Part shown: positions 1 to 7,267 of the stretch, one piece after another
Layout of the letters: each line of letters begins with the position of its first letter
Numbering within the stretch: the first letter of the stretch is position 1
Assembly (NCBI GenBank): GCA_963662985.1
Contig: OY760067.1
Coordinates: 2,232,001 to 2,296,000 of the forward strand
Direction: 5' to 3'
Source of the DNA: G963662985 sp963662985
GTDB taxonomy: Bacteria; Chloroflexota; Anaerolineae; Anaerolineales; UBA11579
Length of the DNA stretch: 64,000 bases
The notes under the pieces: model-generated
Databases searched by the model: none
What the model was told of the DNA's origin: nothing
Seen by the model: only the letters and a program-made list of their open reading frames with translations
Program-made: the position numbers and the translations under genes

Positions 1-218
1 GCAACAATCCCTTTTTTAATCAAAATTGAAATCAATTCAGTACGGCTTTTGAATGCACCAGTTTCCATCAGTTGATTAATTTTTGTTTTTGATTCTTCGT
101 CTAATTGGGCAAAGATAAAACTAGTTTGTTTTTGAAGGTGTTCCCAAGCATCTTTGCTTAAATTTTCCACATCATCGATAAAGGCGATGAACATTTCAGA
201 TATCTTTTGCGATGTCAT
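1..218 (-). CDS. Ribbon-helix-helix-like protein, partial (C-terminus outside window)
   Basis: The reading frame opens with an ATG at 216-218 and runs off the left edge after about 72 codons. It reads as a paralogue of the next upstream gene (196-627): both have a Trp-containing helix, a short beta-like strand ending in an acidic cluster, a helix with regularly spaced Leu/Ile, then a K-S-R-[ST]-E turn and a second helix ending in K-G-I. Strand-helix-helix is the layout of ribbon-helix-helix DNA-binding proteins. Its start overlaps the stop region of the upstream gene by 23 nt, so the two are probably co-transcribed and translationally coupled. Function is otherwise unknown. The family call is inference from pattern. 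Confidence 0.6.
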   Translation of the reverse strand, partial: MTSQKISEMFIAFIDDVENLSKDAWEHLQKQTSFIFAQLDEESKTKINQLMETGAFKSRTELISILIKKGIV

Positions 219-627
219 ACATCTTACCTCGTAAATCATTGATTTTTTTTGAGAGTTCTGTAATTTCATCAAAAGTCTCTTGTTGCGCTGCAATTCCTTT
301 TGTAATCAAATAGGCAGCTGCTTCAGAGCGGCTTTTGCAGACCTTTGCATCCACTAGGGTATCAATTTTTTCTAAGGAATCATCATCCATACGTACCATG
401 ACTACGTTTGCGCGTTTTTGAATTGAGTTCCAAGTTTCTTTGCCGATTTCTTCTACTTGTTTCCAAGCTTTATTAAATTCATCGGAAGTATTTTTTTCTT
501 TTGATTGATTTTGTTTTGCTTCAGAAGATTGTTCATTTTGATCTTGATTCATCTCTGGTTCAGGAGTGGTGTCTACTTCTTCTGCTTCAACGTCAATAAT
601 TTCTTCTTCATTTTTTCTTTTATTCAT
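196..627 (-). CDS. Ribbon-helix-helix-like protein with acidic N-terminal tail
   Basis: 143 residues. Residues 1-50 are acidic and rich in Glu, Gln and Asn, probably disordered. Residues 50-72 form a Trp-containing helix. Residues 73-115 give strand (VVMVRMDD), helix and helix (SRSEAAAYLITKGIAA), typical of a ribbon-helix-helix fold. The last 25 residues are heptad-like and may be a coiled coil. An AAAGGA ribosome site lies 8 nt before the ATG. It overlaps the partial paralogue downstream. A perfect 12-bp palindrome at 657-668 sits over its own promoter region, which would fit autoregulation. I do not recognise an exact family name; DNA binding is inference. Confidence 0.65.
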   Translation of the reverse strand: MNKRKNEEEIIDVEAEEVDTTPEPEMNQDQNEQSSEAKQNQSKEKNTSDEFNKAWKQVEEIGKETWNSIQKRANVVMVRMDDDSLEKIDTLVDAKVCKSRSEAAAYLITKGIAAQQETFDEITELSKKINDLRGKMYDIAKDI

Positions 628-656
628 TAATTACATCCTTTGTTTTGTGCCTCAAG

Positions 657-672
657 ATTACATGTAATTATA
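657..672 (-). promoter_or_regulatory. Palindrome over -10 region of the RHH-like gene
   Basis: ATTACATGTAAT at 657-668 is a perfect palindrome. On the minus strand a TATAAT hexamer occupies 667-672 and overlaps it. No good -35 box at 17 bp was seen. Short palindromes at the promoter are normal for ribbon-helix-helix repressors, so this is a plausible autoregulatory site, not a proven one. Confidence 0.4.
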
Positions 673-758
673 TTACACGCATTTACGCAGATTGTAAAGG
701 TTTTTGCAATTCAATTTTAATGATAAAAAAATAATGTAAATAAATATATAATATATAC

Positions 759-788
759 TTGACAATAGTGTATGATATACACTATAAT
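759..788 (+). promoter_or_regulatory. Sigma70-type promoter with embedded PadR-like operator
   Basis: TTGACA at 759-764 and TATAAT at 783-788 are separated by 18 bp. A perfect inverted repeat fills the gap: ATAGTGTAT at 765-773, GAT spacer, ATACACTAT at 777-785. It overlaps the -10 box, so a bound dimer would exclude RNA polymerase. The gene directly downstream is a PadR regulator, so autorepression is the simple reading. Confidence 0.75.
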
Positions 789-845
789 GTGATCATCGCT
801 CACAAAAAAGCGAAAAAAGTGTAAAAAAATGAAATGGAGGTATGA

Positions 846-1193
846 ATGGTAGAAGAAAAAGATACTTTTGAGAGCCTAATTAGTGAACTAAAACGTGGCA
901 CTTTGGTTCTAGGTGTCTTATCCCAATTGAAAGAACCACACTATGGTTACACATTGGTTAAAAACTTAGCGGACCAAGAGATGCCAATTGATAAAAACAC
1001 TCTTTATCCCTTGCTTCGGAGACTTGAAAAACAAGAACTGTTGATAAGTGAATGGGATACAGAAGGTTCTCGACCAAGAAGGTATTATCAATTGAGCACC
1101 AAAGGTACAAAGGTTTACGAAGATTTAAAAAATGAATGGTTTAACTTAACAAAAATACTTGATCACCTTTTAGGTGAAGCAGAAGAAAAATAA
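846..1193 (+). CDS. PadR family transcriptional regulator
   Basis: 115 residues, the length of a short PadR protein (winged-helix domain plus one dimerisation helix). Recognisable family features are the LVLGVLSQL helix, the HYGYTLVKNL segment, NTLYPLLRRLEKQ (the recognition helix) and SRPRRYYQLSTKG (the wing). A GGAGG site lies 5 nt before the ATG. It is followed closely by a HAAS-domain membrane protein, a pairing common in bacteria in which the PadR protein controls a membrane signalling or stress module. The 9-3-9 palindrome in its promoter (765-785) suggests it represses its own operon. The inducing signal is unknown. Confidence 0.92.
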   Translation: MVEEKDTFESLISELKRGTLVLGVLSQLKEPHYGYTLVKNLADQEMPIDKNTLYPLLRRLEKQELLISEWDTEGSRPRRYYQLSTKGTKVYEDLKNEWFNLTKILDHLLGEAEEK

Positions 1194-1206
1194 AAGGAAT
1201 AAGAAA

Positions 1207-2217
1207 ATGGAAATTATTGAACGTTATATTTATGCAATCAAACGAAGATTGCCGGGAAAAATGAGTGATGATATTGCGACTGAGATTGAATCATTGCTGT
1301 ATGACGAACTTGAAGAAAAATTTGGCAATAAAGAGACTTATACAAAAGAAGAGATCGAAGTAGTGATGATTGAAATGGGACACCCGCGTGAAGTGGCAGA
1401 ACGCTACCGAGGCGGTAAACAATATTTGATTGGTCCAGAAATCTTTCCAATTTACAAGATGGTAGCCAGTATTGTGTTGGGGGCGGTTACTTTAGGATTA
1501 GTGATTAGTTTTGTTATTTCTGCTTTTACCATGGAAGCGAACACTGCTTGGGACTCGATAAAACCGTTTTTTGGCTTTTTCCCATCTTTGTTTGCAGCTT
1601 GGATGAGTGCAATTGGTGGTTTGACAATCACATTTGCGATTATTGAACACTTTGCTAAATTGGATGGAAAAGAATTTGATTTTAGTGAAGGCTGGAAGCC
1701 AAGTGATCTTCCAGAATTGCCTGAAGAAAAAGATATTGTTCATCTTTGGGAACCAATTGTCTCTATGGTATTCATTATTATCTGGTTGATCTTACTAAAT
1801 AGCTATATTTATACTCAAGGCGCTATTTTGGAAAGTTTAGAACATGTCACAATCTTACCTGTGTTGAATTTCGAAGCACTGCAACAATTCTTACCAGTAT
1901 GGAACTTATCGATTGGTTTATCTTTAGCATTACAAATTGTGTATATTGTGACCAGAAAACATACATTATTTACTCGAATTTTTGAGATCGTATTAAGTTT
2001 GTTTGGGATTGTGATTTTGGTTATGATTTTGAATGGTCCTGCATTGGTTGATTTTACTCAAATAGTTGACTTCTTCCAAAATTCGAATTTGACAATGGCT
2101 AGTTTGGATGCAAATTATCGCTTGGGAATCAAAATTTTGATCGGTCTTTCAATGTTTGGGATGATAGTTAATATTATCAAATTAATTGTGCAACAAGCAA
2201 GAAAAGCAAATGTCTAA
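1207..2217 (+). CDS. HAAS-domain multi-pass membrane protein
   Basis: 336 residues from the ATG at 1207, which has an AGGA site 8 nt upstream. A GTG 33 nt earlier lies inside padR and is less likely. Residues 1-80 form the helical HAAS-type domain (IERYIYAIKRRLPGK, then E-I-E-S-L-L-Y-D-E-L, then MGHPREVAERYRGG) usually found beside PadR regulators. About six hydrophobic segments follow (near residues 85-110, 120-150, 180-205, 230-250, 260-280 and 300-325). It ends at a strong terminator, so padR and this gene form a two-gene operon. Such proteins are thought to be membrane partners or targets of PadR control; the exact role is unknown. Confidence 0.8.
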   Translation: MEIIERYIYAIKRRLPGKMSDDIATEIESLLYDELEEKFGNKETYTKEEIEVVMIEMGHPREVAERYRGGKQYLIGPEIFPIYKMVASIVLGAVTLGLVISFVISAFTMEANTAWDSIKPFFGFFPSLFAAWMSAIGGLTITFAIIEHFAKLDGKEFDFSEGWKPSDLPELPEEKDIVHLWEPIVSMVFIIIWLILLNSYIYTQGAILESLEHVTILPVLNFEALQQFLPVWNLSIGLSLALQIVYIVTRKHTLFTRIFEIVLSLFGIVILVMILNGPALVDFTQIVDFFQNSNLTMASLDANYRLGIKILIGLSMFGMIVNIIKLIVQQARKANV

Positions 2218-2246
2218 TTAATACCGATAAATGAATATAAGCTTAG

Positions 2247-2278
2247 AAAAGCAAGAGAGTTACTCTCTTGCTTTTTTC
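2247..2278 (+). terminator. Intrinsic terminator after the PadR-HAAS operon
   Basis: Perfect 11-bp stem AAGCAAGAGAG (2249-2259) and CTCTCTTGCTT (2263-2273) with a 3-nt loop, followed by a T-run. Confidence 0.9.
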
Positions 2279-2371
2279 TTATTTTGACTTAAAACGTTTC
2301 TTCAAGTACTATTCAGGTAATGGAATAAAAGTGGGGTTGGATGCAAAAATAAAATTATACGAGGGTATAGT

Positions 2372-3520
2372 ATGATCCAAAAGAATTTTATAAAAGCAAG
2401 ATGGACAGTTTTGGCGACTTTCTTTTTGATTGGTGCTTCTTTTGCCACATGGGGCTCGCGCATCCCAGAGATTCAATCACATTTGTCTTTATCTGATGGA
2501 CAATTAGGAATAACTTTATTAGGCGTTTCTTTAGGAGTTGTGACCGCTTTATTAGTAGCGGATACGATAATTGGAAAATTTGGCAGCCGAAAGGTGATTT
2601 TGATTGCTGGTTTGGCTAGTTGTGTGTTTCTTCCATTGTTGGCAGTTGCCCCGAGTATGCTTACTCTTTGGATTCTTTTATTCTTGTATGGTGCTAGCCA
2701 CAGTTTGGTGGATGTTTCGATGAACGATCAAGCTGTGATGACTGAAAAAGGCTATCAAAAACCTTTGATGTCTTCTTTTCATGCTGCATATAGCATTGGT
2801 GCTTTAGCAGGAGCTTTATTAGGGTCACTGTTAGCAAGATTTTCATTCTTTATGCCATTTAATCACTTTTTATTAGTGGCGGTTTTAATTGCGATTGTTT
2901 TTATCATCACGCAACCTTTCTTTTTGGAGAGCGAAGTACGCGAAAAAACTTCAGAAAGGAAAAGTCCTTTCAAATTACCAGAAAGAGCTTTGTGGCTGTT
3001 AGGAATAATAGCTTTTAGCTCATCGATCGGAGAAGGCTCCATGGCAGATTGGAGCGCAGTTTATATGAGCGCGACTTTGAAGACCAGTGCTTCTGTTGCG
3101 GCCTTAGGATATGCAGCATTTTCGATCACTATGACGATTGGTCGCCTTTTGGGAGATTGGGTCACAAAACAATTTGGCCCCACAAAAGTTGTAAAATATG
3201 GTTCTTTGTTTTCTTTTGTAGGTTTAGTGATTCTCATTTTGGCGCAATCCCCCTATGTTGCTATGCTTGGGTTTGCAGCTGCAGGTATCGGGTTAGCGAA
3301 TATTGTCCCGATTGCTTTTAGCGCAGCGGGAAATCGAAAGGGAATTCATCCTAGTGAAGGAATTGCAGGGGTTGCCTCGATTGGATATGCTGGATTCTTG
3401 GCTGGTCCACCGATTATTGGTTTTATTGCACAATCAATCAATATTCGCATTGCGTTTTTGTTCGTTGCGGTAATGATTGGGAGCTTATTCTTCTTATCAC
3501 AAGCGATACATCAAAAATAA
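2372..3520 (+). CDS. MFS transporter (YbjJ-like)
   Basis: 382 residues with about twelve hydrophobic segments, the size of a major facilitator. The N-terminal part (FATWGSRIPEIQ, then LSDGQLGITLLG) resembles the YbjJ-like branch of MFS proteins. An arginine-containing loop (GKFGSRKV) sits between the second and third segments where the family's motif A belongs. The likely site is the inner membrane. The substrate is unknown; YbjJ-like proteins are usually annotated as putative drug or sugar-type exporters. The start is the ATG preceded by a GAGGG site. It ends just before a HAD phosphatase whose ribosome site touches its stop codon, so the two are probably one operon. Confidence 0.88.
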   Translation: MIQKNFIKARWTVLATFFLIGASFATWGSRIPEIQSHLSLSDGQLGITLLGVSLGVVTALLVADTIIGKFGSRKVILIAGLASCVFLPLLAVAPSMLTLWILLFLYGASHSLVDVSMNDQAVMTEKGYQKPLMSSFHAAYSIGALAGALLGSLLARFSFFMPFNHFLLVAVLIAIVFIITQPFFLESEVREKTSERKSPFKLPERALWLLGIIAFSSSIGEGSMADWSAVYMSATLKTSASVAALGYAAFSITMTIGRLLGDWVTKQFGPTKVVKYGSLFSFVGLVILILAQSPYVAMLGFAAAGIGLANIVPIAFSAAGNRKGIHPSEGIAGVASIGYAGFLAGPPIIGFIAQSINIRIAFLFVAVMIGSLFFLSQAIHQK

Positions 3521-3530
3521 AGGAGTAATT

Positions 3531-4142
3531 GTGAATCAACAAATAAAAGCGGTAATTTTTGACCTTGGGCAAGTTTTGATCCATTGGGATCCAAAATTGC
3601 TTTATCGTCAGATGTTTAATGATGAAAAAGAAATGGAATTTTTTTTGAGTGAAGTTTGCCCACCAGCATGGAATGTTAGTTTAGATGGTGGCTATCCATT
3701 TGCACAAGGAGTGAAAGATCGGATTGCGCTTTATCCTGACTATGAACCATATATTCGGGCATGGCATGAACGATGGATCGAAACGATTGGGGGTGCGATT
3801 CCCGGAACAGTGGAGGTACTTAGGCAGATCAAAGAAAAAGGATATCCTGTATTTGCATTAAGTAACTGGTCTGCAGAAACATTTCCAATCATCGCCAATC
3901 AATATGAGTTTTTTAATTGGTTTGAGAAGATTGTTTTATCTGGAGAAGAAAAGCTGGTGAAACCGAATCCAGAGATCTATCAACGTTTATTGAGCCGGAT
4001 AGATTTTTCTCCTGAAGAATGTCTCTTTATAGATGATTCTATTCATAATATTGAAGCAGCTGAACAGCTTGGCATTCAAGTGATCCATTTTAAAAACTCT
4101 GAAACACTTTCAAAAGAATTAAAAGAGTTAGAAATTCTATAA
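3531..4142 (+). CDS. HAD-family phosphatase (YihX-like)
   Basis: 203 residues. I place the start at the GTG at 3531, because AAGGAG sits at its normal distance right after the preceding stop codon; an ATG 54 nt earlier lies inside the transporter gene. Motif I is FDLGQV with the nucleophilic Asp followed two positions later by Gly, as in the YihX group. Motif II is LSNWS, the motif III lysine lies in KPNPEIYQ, and motif IV is FIDDS followed by NIEAAEQLGI. The cap is small and helical. It is probably a cytosolic phosphatase of small phosphorylated metabolites; the substrate cannot be read from sequence. It ends at a terminator. Confidence 0.88.
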   Translation: MNQQIKAVIFDLGQVLIHWDPKLLYRQMFNDEKEMEFFLSEVCPPAWNVSLDGGYPFAQGVKDRIALYPDYEPYIRAWHERWIETIGGAIPGTVEVLRQIKEKGYPVFALSNWSAETFPIIANQYEFFNWFEKIVLSGEEKLVKPNPEIYQRLLSRIDFSPEECLFIDDSIHNIEAAEQLGIQVIHFKNSETLSKELKELEIL

Positions 4143-4149
4143 AACTCAT

Positions 4150-4187
4150 AAAAAACTCTCTTGAATATCAGGGGAGTTTTTTATTTT
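4150..4187 (+). terminator. Intrinsic terminator after the HAD phosphatase
   Basis: AAAAAACTC pairs with GAGTTTTTT around a loop of about 14 nt that can partly pair further. A T-run follows. Confidence 0.75.
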
Positions 4188-4292
4188 TGTTAATTAACAC
4201 AACAGAATCATTCCTAAAATTATTGTTCAACGAAGATAATGATTACATAACAAGAATTTTTCAGAATAGTGAAGGTTTTTTTAGTTGGTATT

Positions 4293-4865
4293 CTAATTTC
4301 CTTTCTTAAAAGAAGATATTGTGCTTTTGATAATTGCTTCACCTGTTTGATATAAAAGATCAATAAAATCAGTTTCTGTATTTATGCCAGAGAATTTGTT
4401 TTCAATAATTAAAAAACATAATCCTTGTGTAAATATATAGAGTTGCAAAAATATTTTTCCAATTTCTTCTTCGGTGAGACCTCGTAATTCATGATTTTGT
4501 TGCAAAATTTTGATGATGGTAGGATCATGTTTAGAAAGACTAAATTGTTTCTGATCATTTTTGATAAAGTAACTATACAAATTGGGATAACGAATTGCAA
4601 ATCGAATGTTACGAATTCCCATATTAAAGAATGGATCATCTGTTTCATTTTGATCTACGATTGGTAGAAACATTACTTCAATTTTTTTTCGAACATCATA
4701 ATCAAGTTCTTCAAGGTTTCGATAATTTGCATAAATGTGTGCAACCGAGCACCCTAATTTTTTTGCAATTGCTCGTGCCGTGAGTGAATTGATTCCATCT
4801 TGTTCGACCATATTAAAAGCTGCATTTAAAATATCTTCTTTATCAAATTTTGTTGTAGGGGACAT
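4293..4865 (-). CDS. TetR family transcriptional regulator
   Basis: 190 residues. The start chosen is the ATG at 4865, with AAGGA 5 nt upstream; a longer frame from 4886 lacks a site. Residues 8-55 form a TetR-type helix-turn-helix: ILNAAFNMVEQDG, then SLTARAIAKKLGCS, then HIYANYRNLEEL. The remainder is helical and resembles the C-terminal domain often annotated TetR_C with a WHG-like core. It is divergent from the three-repeat secreted protein. A perfect palindrome TAACAATTGTTA at 4881-4892 lies just upstream and is a likely autoregulatory operator. Its ligand and other targets are unknown. Confidence 0.88.
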   Translation of the reverse strand: MSPTTKFDKEDILNAAFNMVEQDGINSLTARAIAKKLGCSVAHIYANYRNLEELDYDVRKKIEVMFLPIVDQNETDDPFFNMGIRNIRFAIRYPNLYSYFIKNDQKQFSLSKHDPTIIKILQQNHELRGLTEEEIGKIFLQLYIFTQGLCFLIIENKFSGINTETDFIDLLYQTGEAIIKSTISSFKKGN

Positions 4866-4880
4866 ATGTATCCTTCCAAA

Positions 4881-4892
4881 TAACAATTGTTA
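4881..4892 (-). promoter_or_regulatory. Candidate TetR operator palindrome
   Basis: TAACAATTGTTA is a perfect 12-bp palindrome beginning 16 nt before the TetR start codon. The flanks are AT-rich and the 4866-5120 region between the divergent genes otherwise shows only weak promoter-like hexamers. The core AACAATTGTT recurs at 58318-58327. Confidence 0.5.
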
Positions 4893-5061
4893 CAATACTC
4901 TATTTTTTGATTCTACAAAAAGTTTCTTTCTAAATAAGTTGATAAAAATTGAGTAATTAATTTTTTTACTTCACTTAAAATAAAATATTTTGCAATAGAC
5001 TATTCAATAATTTTTCTTAATCTAATGTAAAAAATTAGATATTATTAGAATAATTTATGTT

Positions 5062-5088
5062 TTGATTTTTCAAATAATACTATATAAT
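5062..5088 (+). promoter_or_regulatory. Weak promoter candidate for the three-repeat secreted protein
   Basis: TTGATT at 5062-5067 and TATAAT at 5083-5088 are 15 bp apart, shorter than ideal. The whole 4893-5120 interval is very AT-rich, so other hexamers could serve. Confidence 0.35.
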
Positions 5089-5120
5089 ATTAATGTATAT
5101 ATTATTTTAAGGAGGAAAAA

Positions 5121-5939
5121 ATGTTTAAAAATCGCATTTTCTCACTAGTCTTAATTATTGTTTTATTAATGTCTTCGTTTTCTGCTGTTTTTGCTGCTGA
5201 CAATGACCCAGAAGTGAAGATACTCAATGAAACTGGCGCGGCATTTTGGATTGAGTTTAAAGTTGAAGGAAATTCTAGCATTTGGCATCAGGCTGTAGCT
5301 GGACGTTCAATTTTAAATTTGCCAAAAGGTGAATATACTTATGTATATTGGGCTTGTGGACAGCAAAATTCTGAATGGATCAAAATTAAAAAAGATACAG
5401 TGATTACATTAGAATGTAAGCAAGAAAAAGCCAACAACTCAACTTCTACAAATAGCCAAAATGTTCAATATAAAATATTGAATGACACAGGGAGCTCTTT
5501 CTGGATTGAATTTAAAGCTACTGATGGCACTAGCATTTGGCATTATGCAAATGCAGGTAGAACTGTTGCAGATTTGCCAAAGGGCGAATATACCTATGTA
5601 TATTGGGCTTGTGGGCAGCAAAACTCTGAATGGATTAAAATAAAGAAAGAAGGAACCATCAATCTAGCTTGTGCAAAAACAAAGACTACCAAAGCAGCCG
5701 AAACGATTGGTTTGCAAATCAATAACGATACGGGCGGGTCTATGTATTTATATTTCACTTCAAGCACAGATGGTAAAAGCTATGAATTCTCTATTCCTGC
5801 TGGAAAACAAATTGTTGATTTACCAAAAGGAAGCTACTCCTATACATTTTATGGATGTGGTTGGGATTCGATCAGTGGTTCTGTGAAAGTGAAAGCAAAG
5901 AATTCATTAAGCGATTCATTTTATTGCATAGGTTATTAA
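5121..5939 (+). CDS. Secreted protein with three cysteine-paired repeats
   Basis: 272 residues. An AAGGAGG site precedes the ATG. Residues 1-25 are a signal peptide ending in VFA. Three tandem repeats follow, at about residues 31-100, 116-185 and 197-270. Each starts with KILN[ED]TG or a variant, has a central LPKGEYTY block and a C-G pair, and ends with a second Cys. The six Cys (79, 99, 164, 184, 246, 269) fall two per repeat, which suggests one disulfide in each. Repeats 1 and 2 share the identical stretch YVYWACGQQNSEWIKIKK; repeat 3 is diverged. There is no lipobox or anchor, so it is probably exported. I do not recognise a named family; a small beta-sandwich fold is my guess. Confidence 0.75.
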   Translation: MFKNRIFSLVLIIVLLMSSFSAVFAADNDPEVKILNETGAAFWIEFKVEGNSSIWHQAVAGRSILNLPKGEYTYVYWACGQQNSEWIKIKKDTVITLECKQEKANNSTSTNSQNVQYKILNDTGSSFWIEFKATDGTSIWHYANAGRTVADLPKGEYTYVYWACGQQNSEWIKIKKEGTINLACAKTKTTKAAETIGLQINNDTGGSMYLYFTSSTDGKSYEFSIPAGKQIVDLPKGSYSYTFYGCGWDSISGSVKVKAKNSLSDSFYCIGY

Positions 5940-5975
5940 GTCCACAACTAAAAAAACTGAATAGTACAATTAAAT

Positions 5976-6007
5976 AAAAAAGTCTGGTAAATTCACCAGA
6001 CTTTTTT
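5976..6007. terminator. Bidirectional terminator between the repeat protein and tmRNA
   Basis: A 13-bp perfect stem, AAAAAAGTCTGGT (5976-5988) and ACCAGACTTTTTT (5995-6007), with a 6-nt loop. It gives a U-run in both directions and so can serve the repeat-protein gene on the plus strand and ssrA on the minus strand. Confidence 0.92.
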
Positions 6008-6014
6008 ATTTCGA

Positions 6015-6419
6015 GGTGGAGATGGTGGGAATCGAACCCACGTCCGCAAGATTAAGCCCTCGAACGTCTACGAGCGTAGTTTCCAGATTATGTTCGCCTG
6101 CTGCCCTGCTAGAAACCTCAGAAAACAACAGACTATCCACTCAGACCCGAAAGCCCATCTTTTGTGTGCTTAGTGAAGTCACACACAGCACGTTGGCTTT
6201 GTGACGATCTGACCCACTCCAGCCAACGTTAGGAGTGAGGGATCGAGGTCTACTCTGAGACCGTTACTGACTTTCTCTAAACTGACTATGCAGCAAGGGG
6301 AAGTGCAGCGTATGTTGTGCGTTCATTGGCACTTAATTTTTTTGTACTGAGTTAACGAGGTCGGTACCTCTCGGCCCGCAGTCCGGAACCAGCCTCTCCC
6401 GTCGAAGCCAGTCATCCCC
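6015..6419 (-). ncRNA. ssrA: Transfer-messenger RNA (tmRNA)
   Basis: The minus strand starts GGGGATGACTGGCTTCGACG (5' end near 6419) and ends with the T-arm GTTCGATTC and acceptor CATCTCC near 6018, both diagnostic of tmRNA. Acceptor strands GGGGATG and CATCTCC pair with one G-U. After the discriminator A the genome reads CCT, so the full CCA end is not encoded and must be added. The tag frame, 6330 down to 6286, encodes ANERTTYAALPLAA and a TAG stop; the ALPLAA end is a variant of the usual ALAA proteolysis signal. A TATAAT hexamer on the minus strand at 6449-6454 may be its -10 box. It rescues stalled ribosomes and marks products for degradation. Standard one-piece form. Confidence 0.95.
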
Positions 6420-6565
6420 AGATGCTTTCATGTTTCCATGTACTGCAGATTATAGCATAAGAATGTTGGAATTTTGTAAAAAATGCACATTCTTTGTAAG
6501 AGATTTCTCATATATCCCGACTATTCCATAGAAAAATAATTAATAAAAAATTGAAAGGATTAAAA

Positions 6566-7156
6566 ATGCAAATTTTAGTCGGTGTTTTAGGTGCTTTGAT
6601 CTTCACATGGGTGTTCAGTGATTGGATGCGCAAACGAGGAGAAATATTCTTTATTATTGCGACACTAGTGAGCCTTTATGCAGCTTTCTTTGCACCTTAT
6701 AGTATTTTAAACGATCCATATATTGGAATTGGCTTTTTGATCGTAATGATGTATGCGGGGGCTTTGGACCCAACCAAATGGTATACAAAACGAATAAAAG
6801 CTGTGCGAGGGAAAGTAGCAATTATTGGTTTTATTATGATCTTTGCACATGTGTGGTATCATTTTGCACTTTATTTTGAATTGGGTAAATTCTTAGGAAG
6901 TTTAGCATTTTTGGTGATGATTCCTTTATTTATTACTTCTTTCAAGGTGATTAAAAGACGGATAAAGAAGTCTAAATGGAATCAATTACATAAGTTAGCC
7001 TATCTTGCCTATCTTTTGATCTTCTTGCATGGGTTTATCATGGCTACAGAAGTTGCCCATCAAGTGATCTTAGTTCTCATCTTTGGTTCCTATTTGGTGA
7101 AACGACTTTTACGCGCTCGGTCTGTGAACCAAAAGAAAACCGCAAATGCAAGTTAA
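6566..7156 (+). CDS. Ferric-reductase-like (MsrQ-type) haem membrane protein
   Basis: 196 residues from the ATG at 6566, with an AAAGGA site; an upstream TTG frame is less likely. It is a small multi-pass membrane protein with about six segments. The core is the ferric-reductase-like transmembrane pattern: R-G-K-V-A-I-I-G-F at the start of one helix followed by FAHVWYH, and later KWNQLHKLAYLAYLLIFLHG. The paired His residues on the two helices are the expected haem ligands. MsrQ and related proteins carry electrons across the membrane through b-type haem. No msrP partner lies nearby, so the electron acceptor is unknown. Terminator follows. Confidence 0.75.
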   Translation: MQILVGVLGALIFTWVFSDWMRKRGEIFFIIATLVSLYAAFFAPYSILNDPYIGIGFLIVMMYAGALDPTKWYTKRIKAVRGKVAIIGFIMIFAHVWYHFALYFELGKFLGSLAFLVMIPLFITSFKVIKRRIKKSKWNQLHKLAYLAYLLIFLHGFIMATEVAHQVILVLIFGSYLVKRLLRARSVNQKKTANAS

Positions 7157-7171
7157 TCATCTTATTCATTC

Positions 7172-7199
7172 AAAAAGCCATCAACTTGATGGCTTTTTT
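7172..7199 (+). terminator. Intrinsic terminator after the haem membrane protein
   Basis: AAAAAGCCATCAA and TTGATGGCTTTTTT form a near-perfect hairpin with a run of T. Confidence 0.9.
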
Positions 7200-7212
7200 G
7201 TTGTTAAAATCC

Positions 7213-7243
7213 TTGACCTTAACGTTGCGTTATAGTTTATACT
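7213..7243 (+). promoter_or_regulatory. MerR-type promoter with 19-bp spacer
   Basis: TTGACC at 7213-7218 and TATACT at 7238-7243 are 19 bp apart, the over-long spacing typical of promoters activated by MerR-family DNA distortion. The spacer contains an imperfect dyad (CCTTAACG, TTG, CGTTATAG) centred between the boxes. The gene downstream is a MerR-family protein, so autoactivation is likely. Confidence 0.7.
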
Positions 7244-7267
7244 AACAGCGTAGAAATGAGGTAATAA

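Noticed and set aside
3531..4142. HAD phosphatase as inactive because motif I lacks the second Asp
   Set aside because: The D-x-G form is normal in the YihX-like group, and the other motifs are intact.
6016..6204. Open frame within the tmRNA region
   Set aside because: It lies antisense to ssrA, whose ends and tag are unmistakable.
5940..6430. Extra tRNA genes
   Set aside because: The only T-arm-like GTTCGATTC seen belongs to the tmRNA; no further cloverleaf was found by eye.
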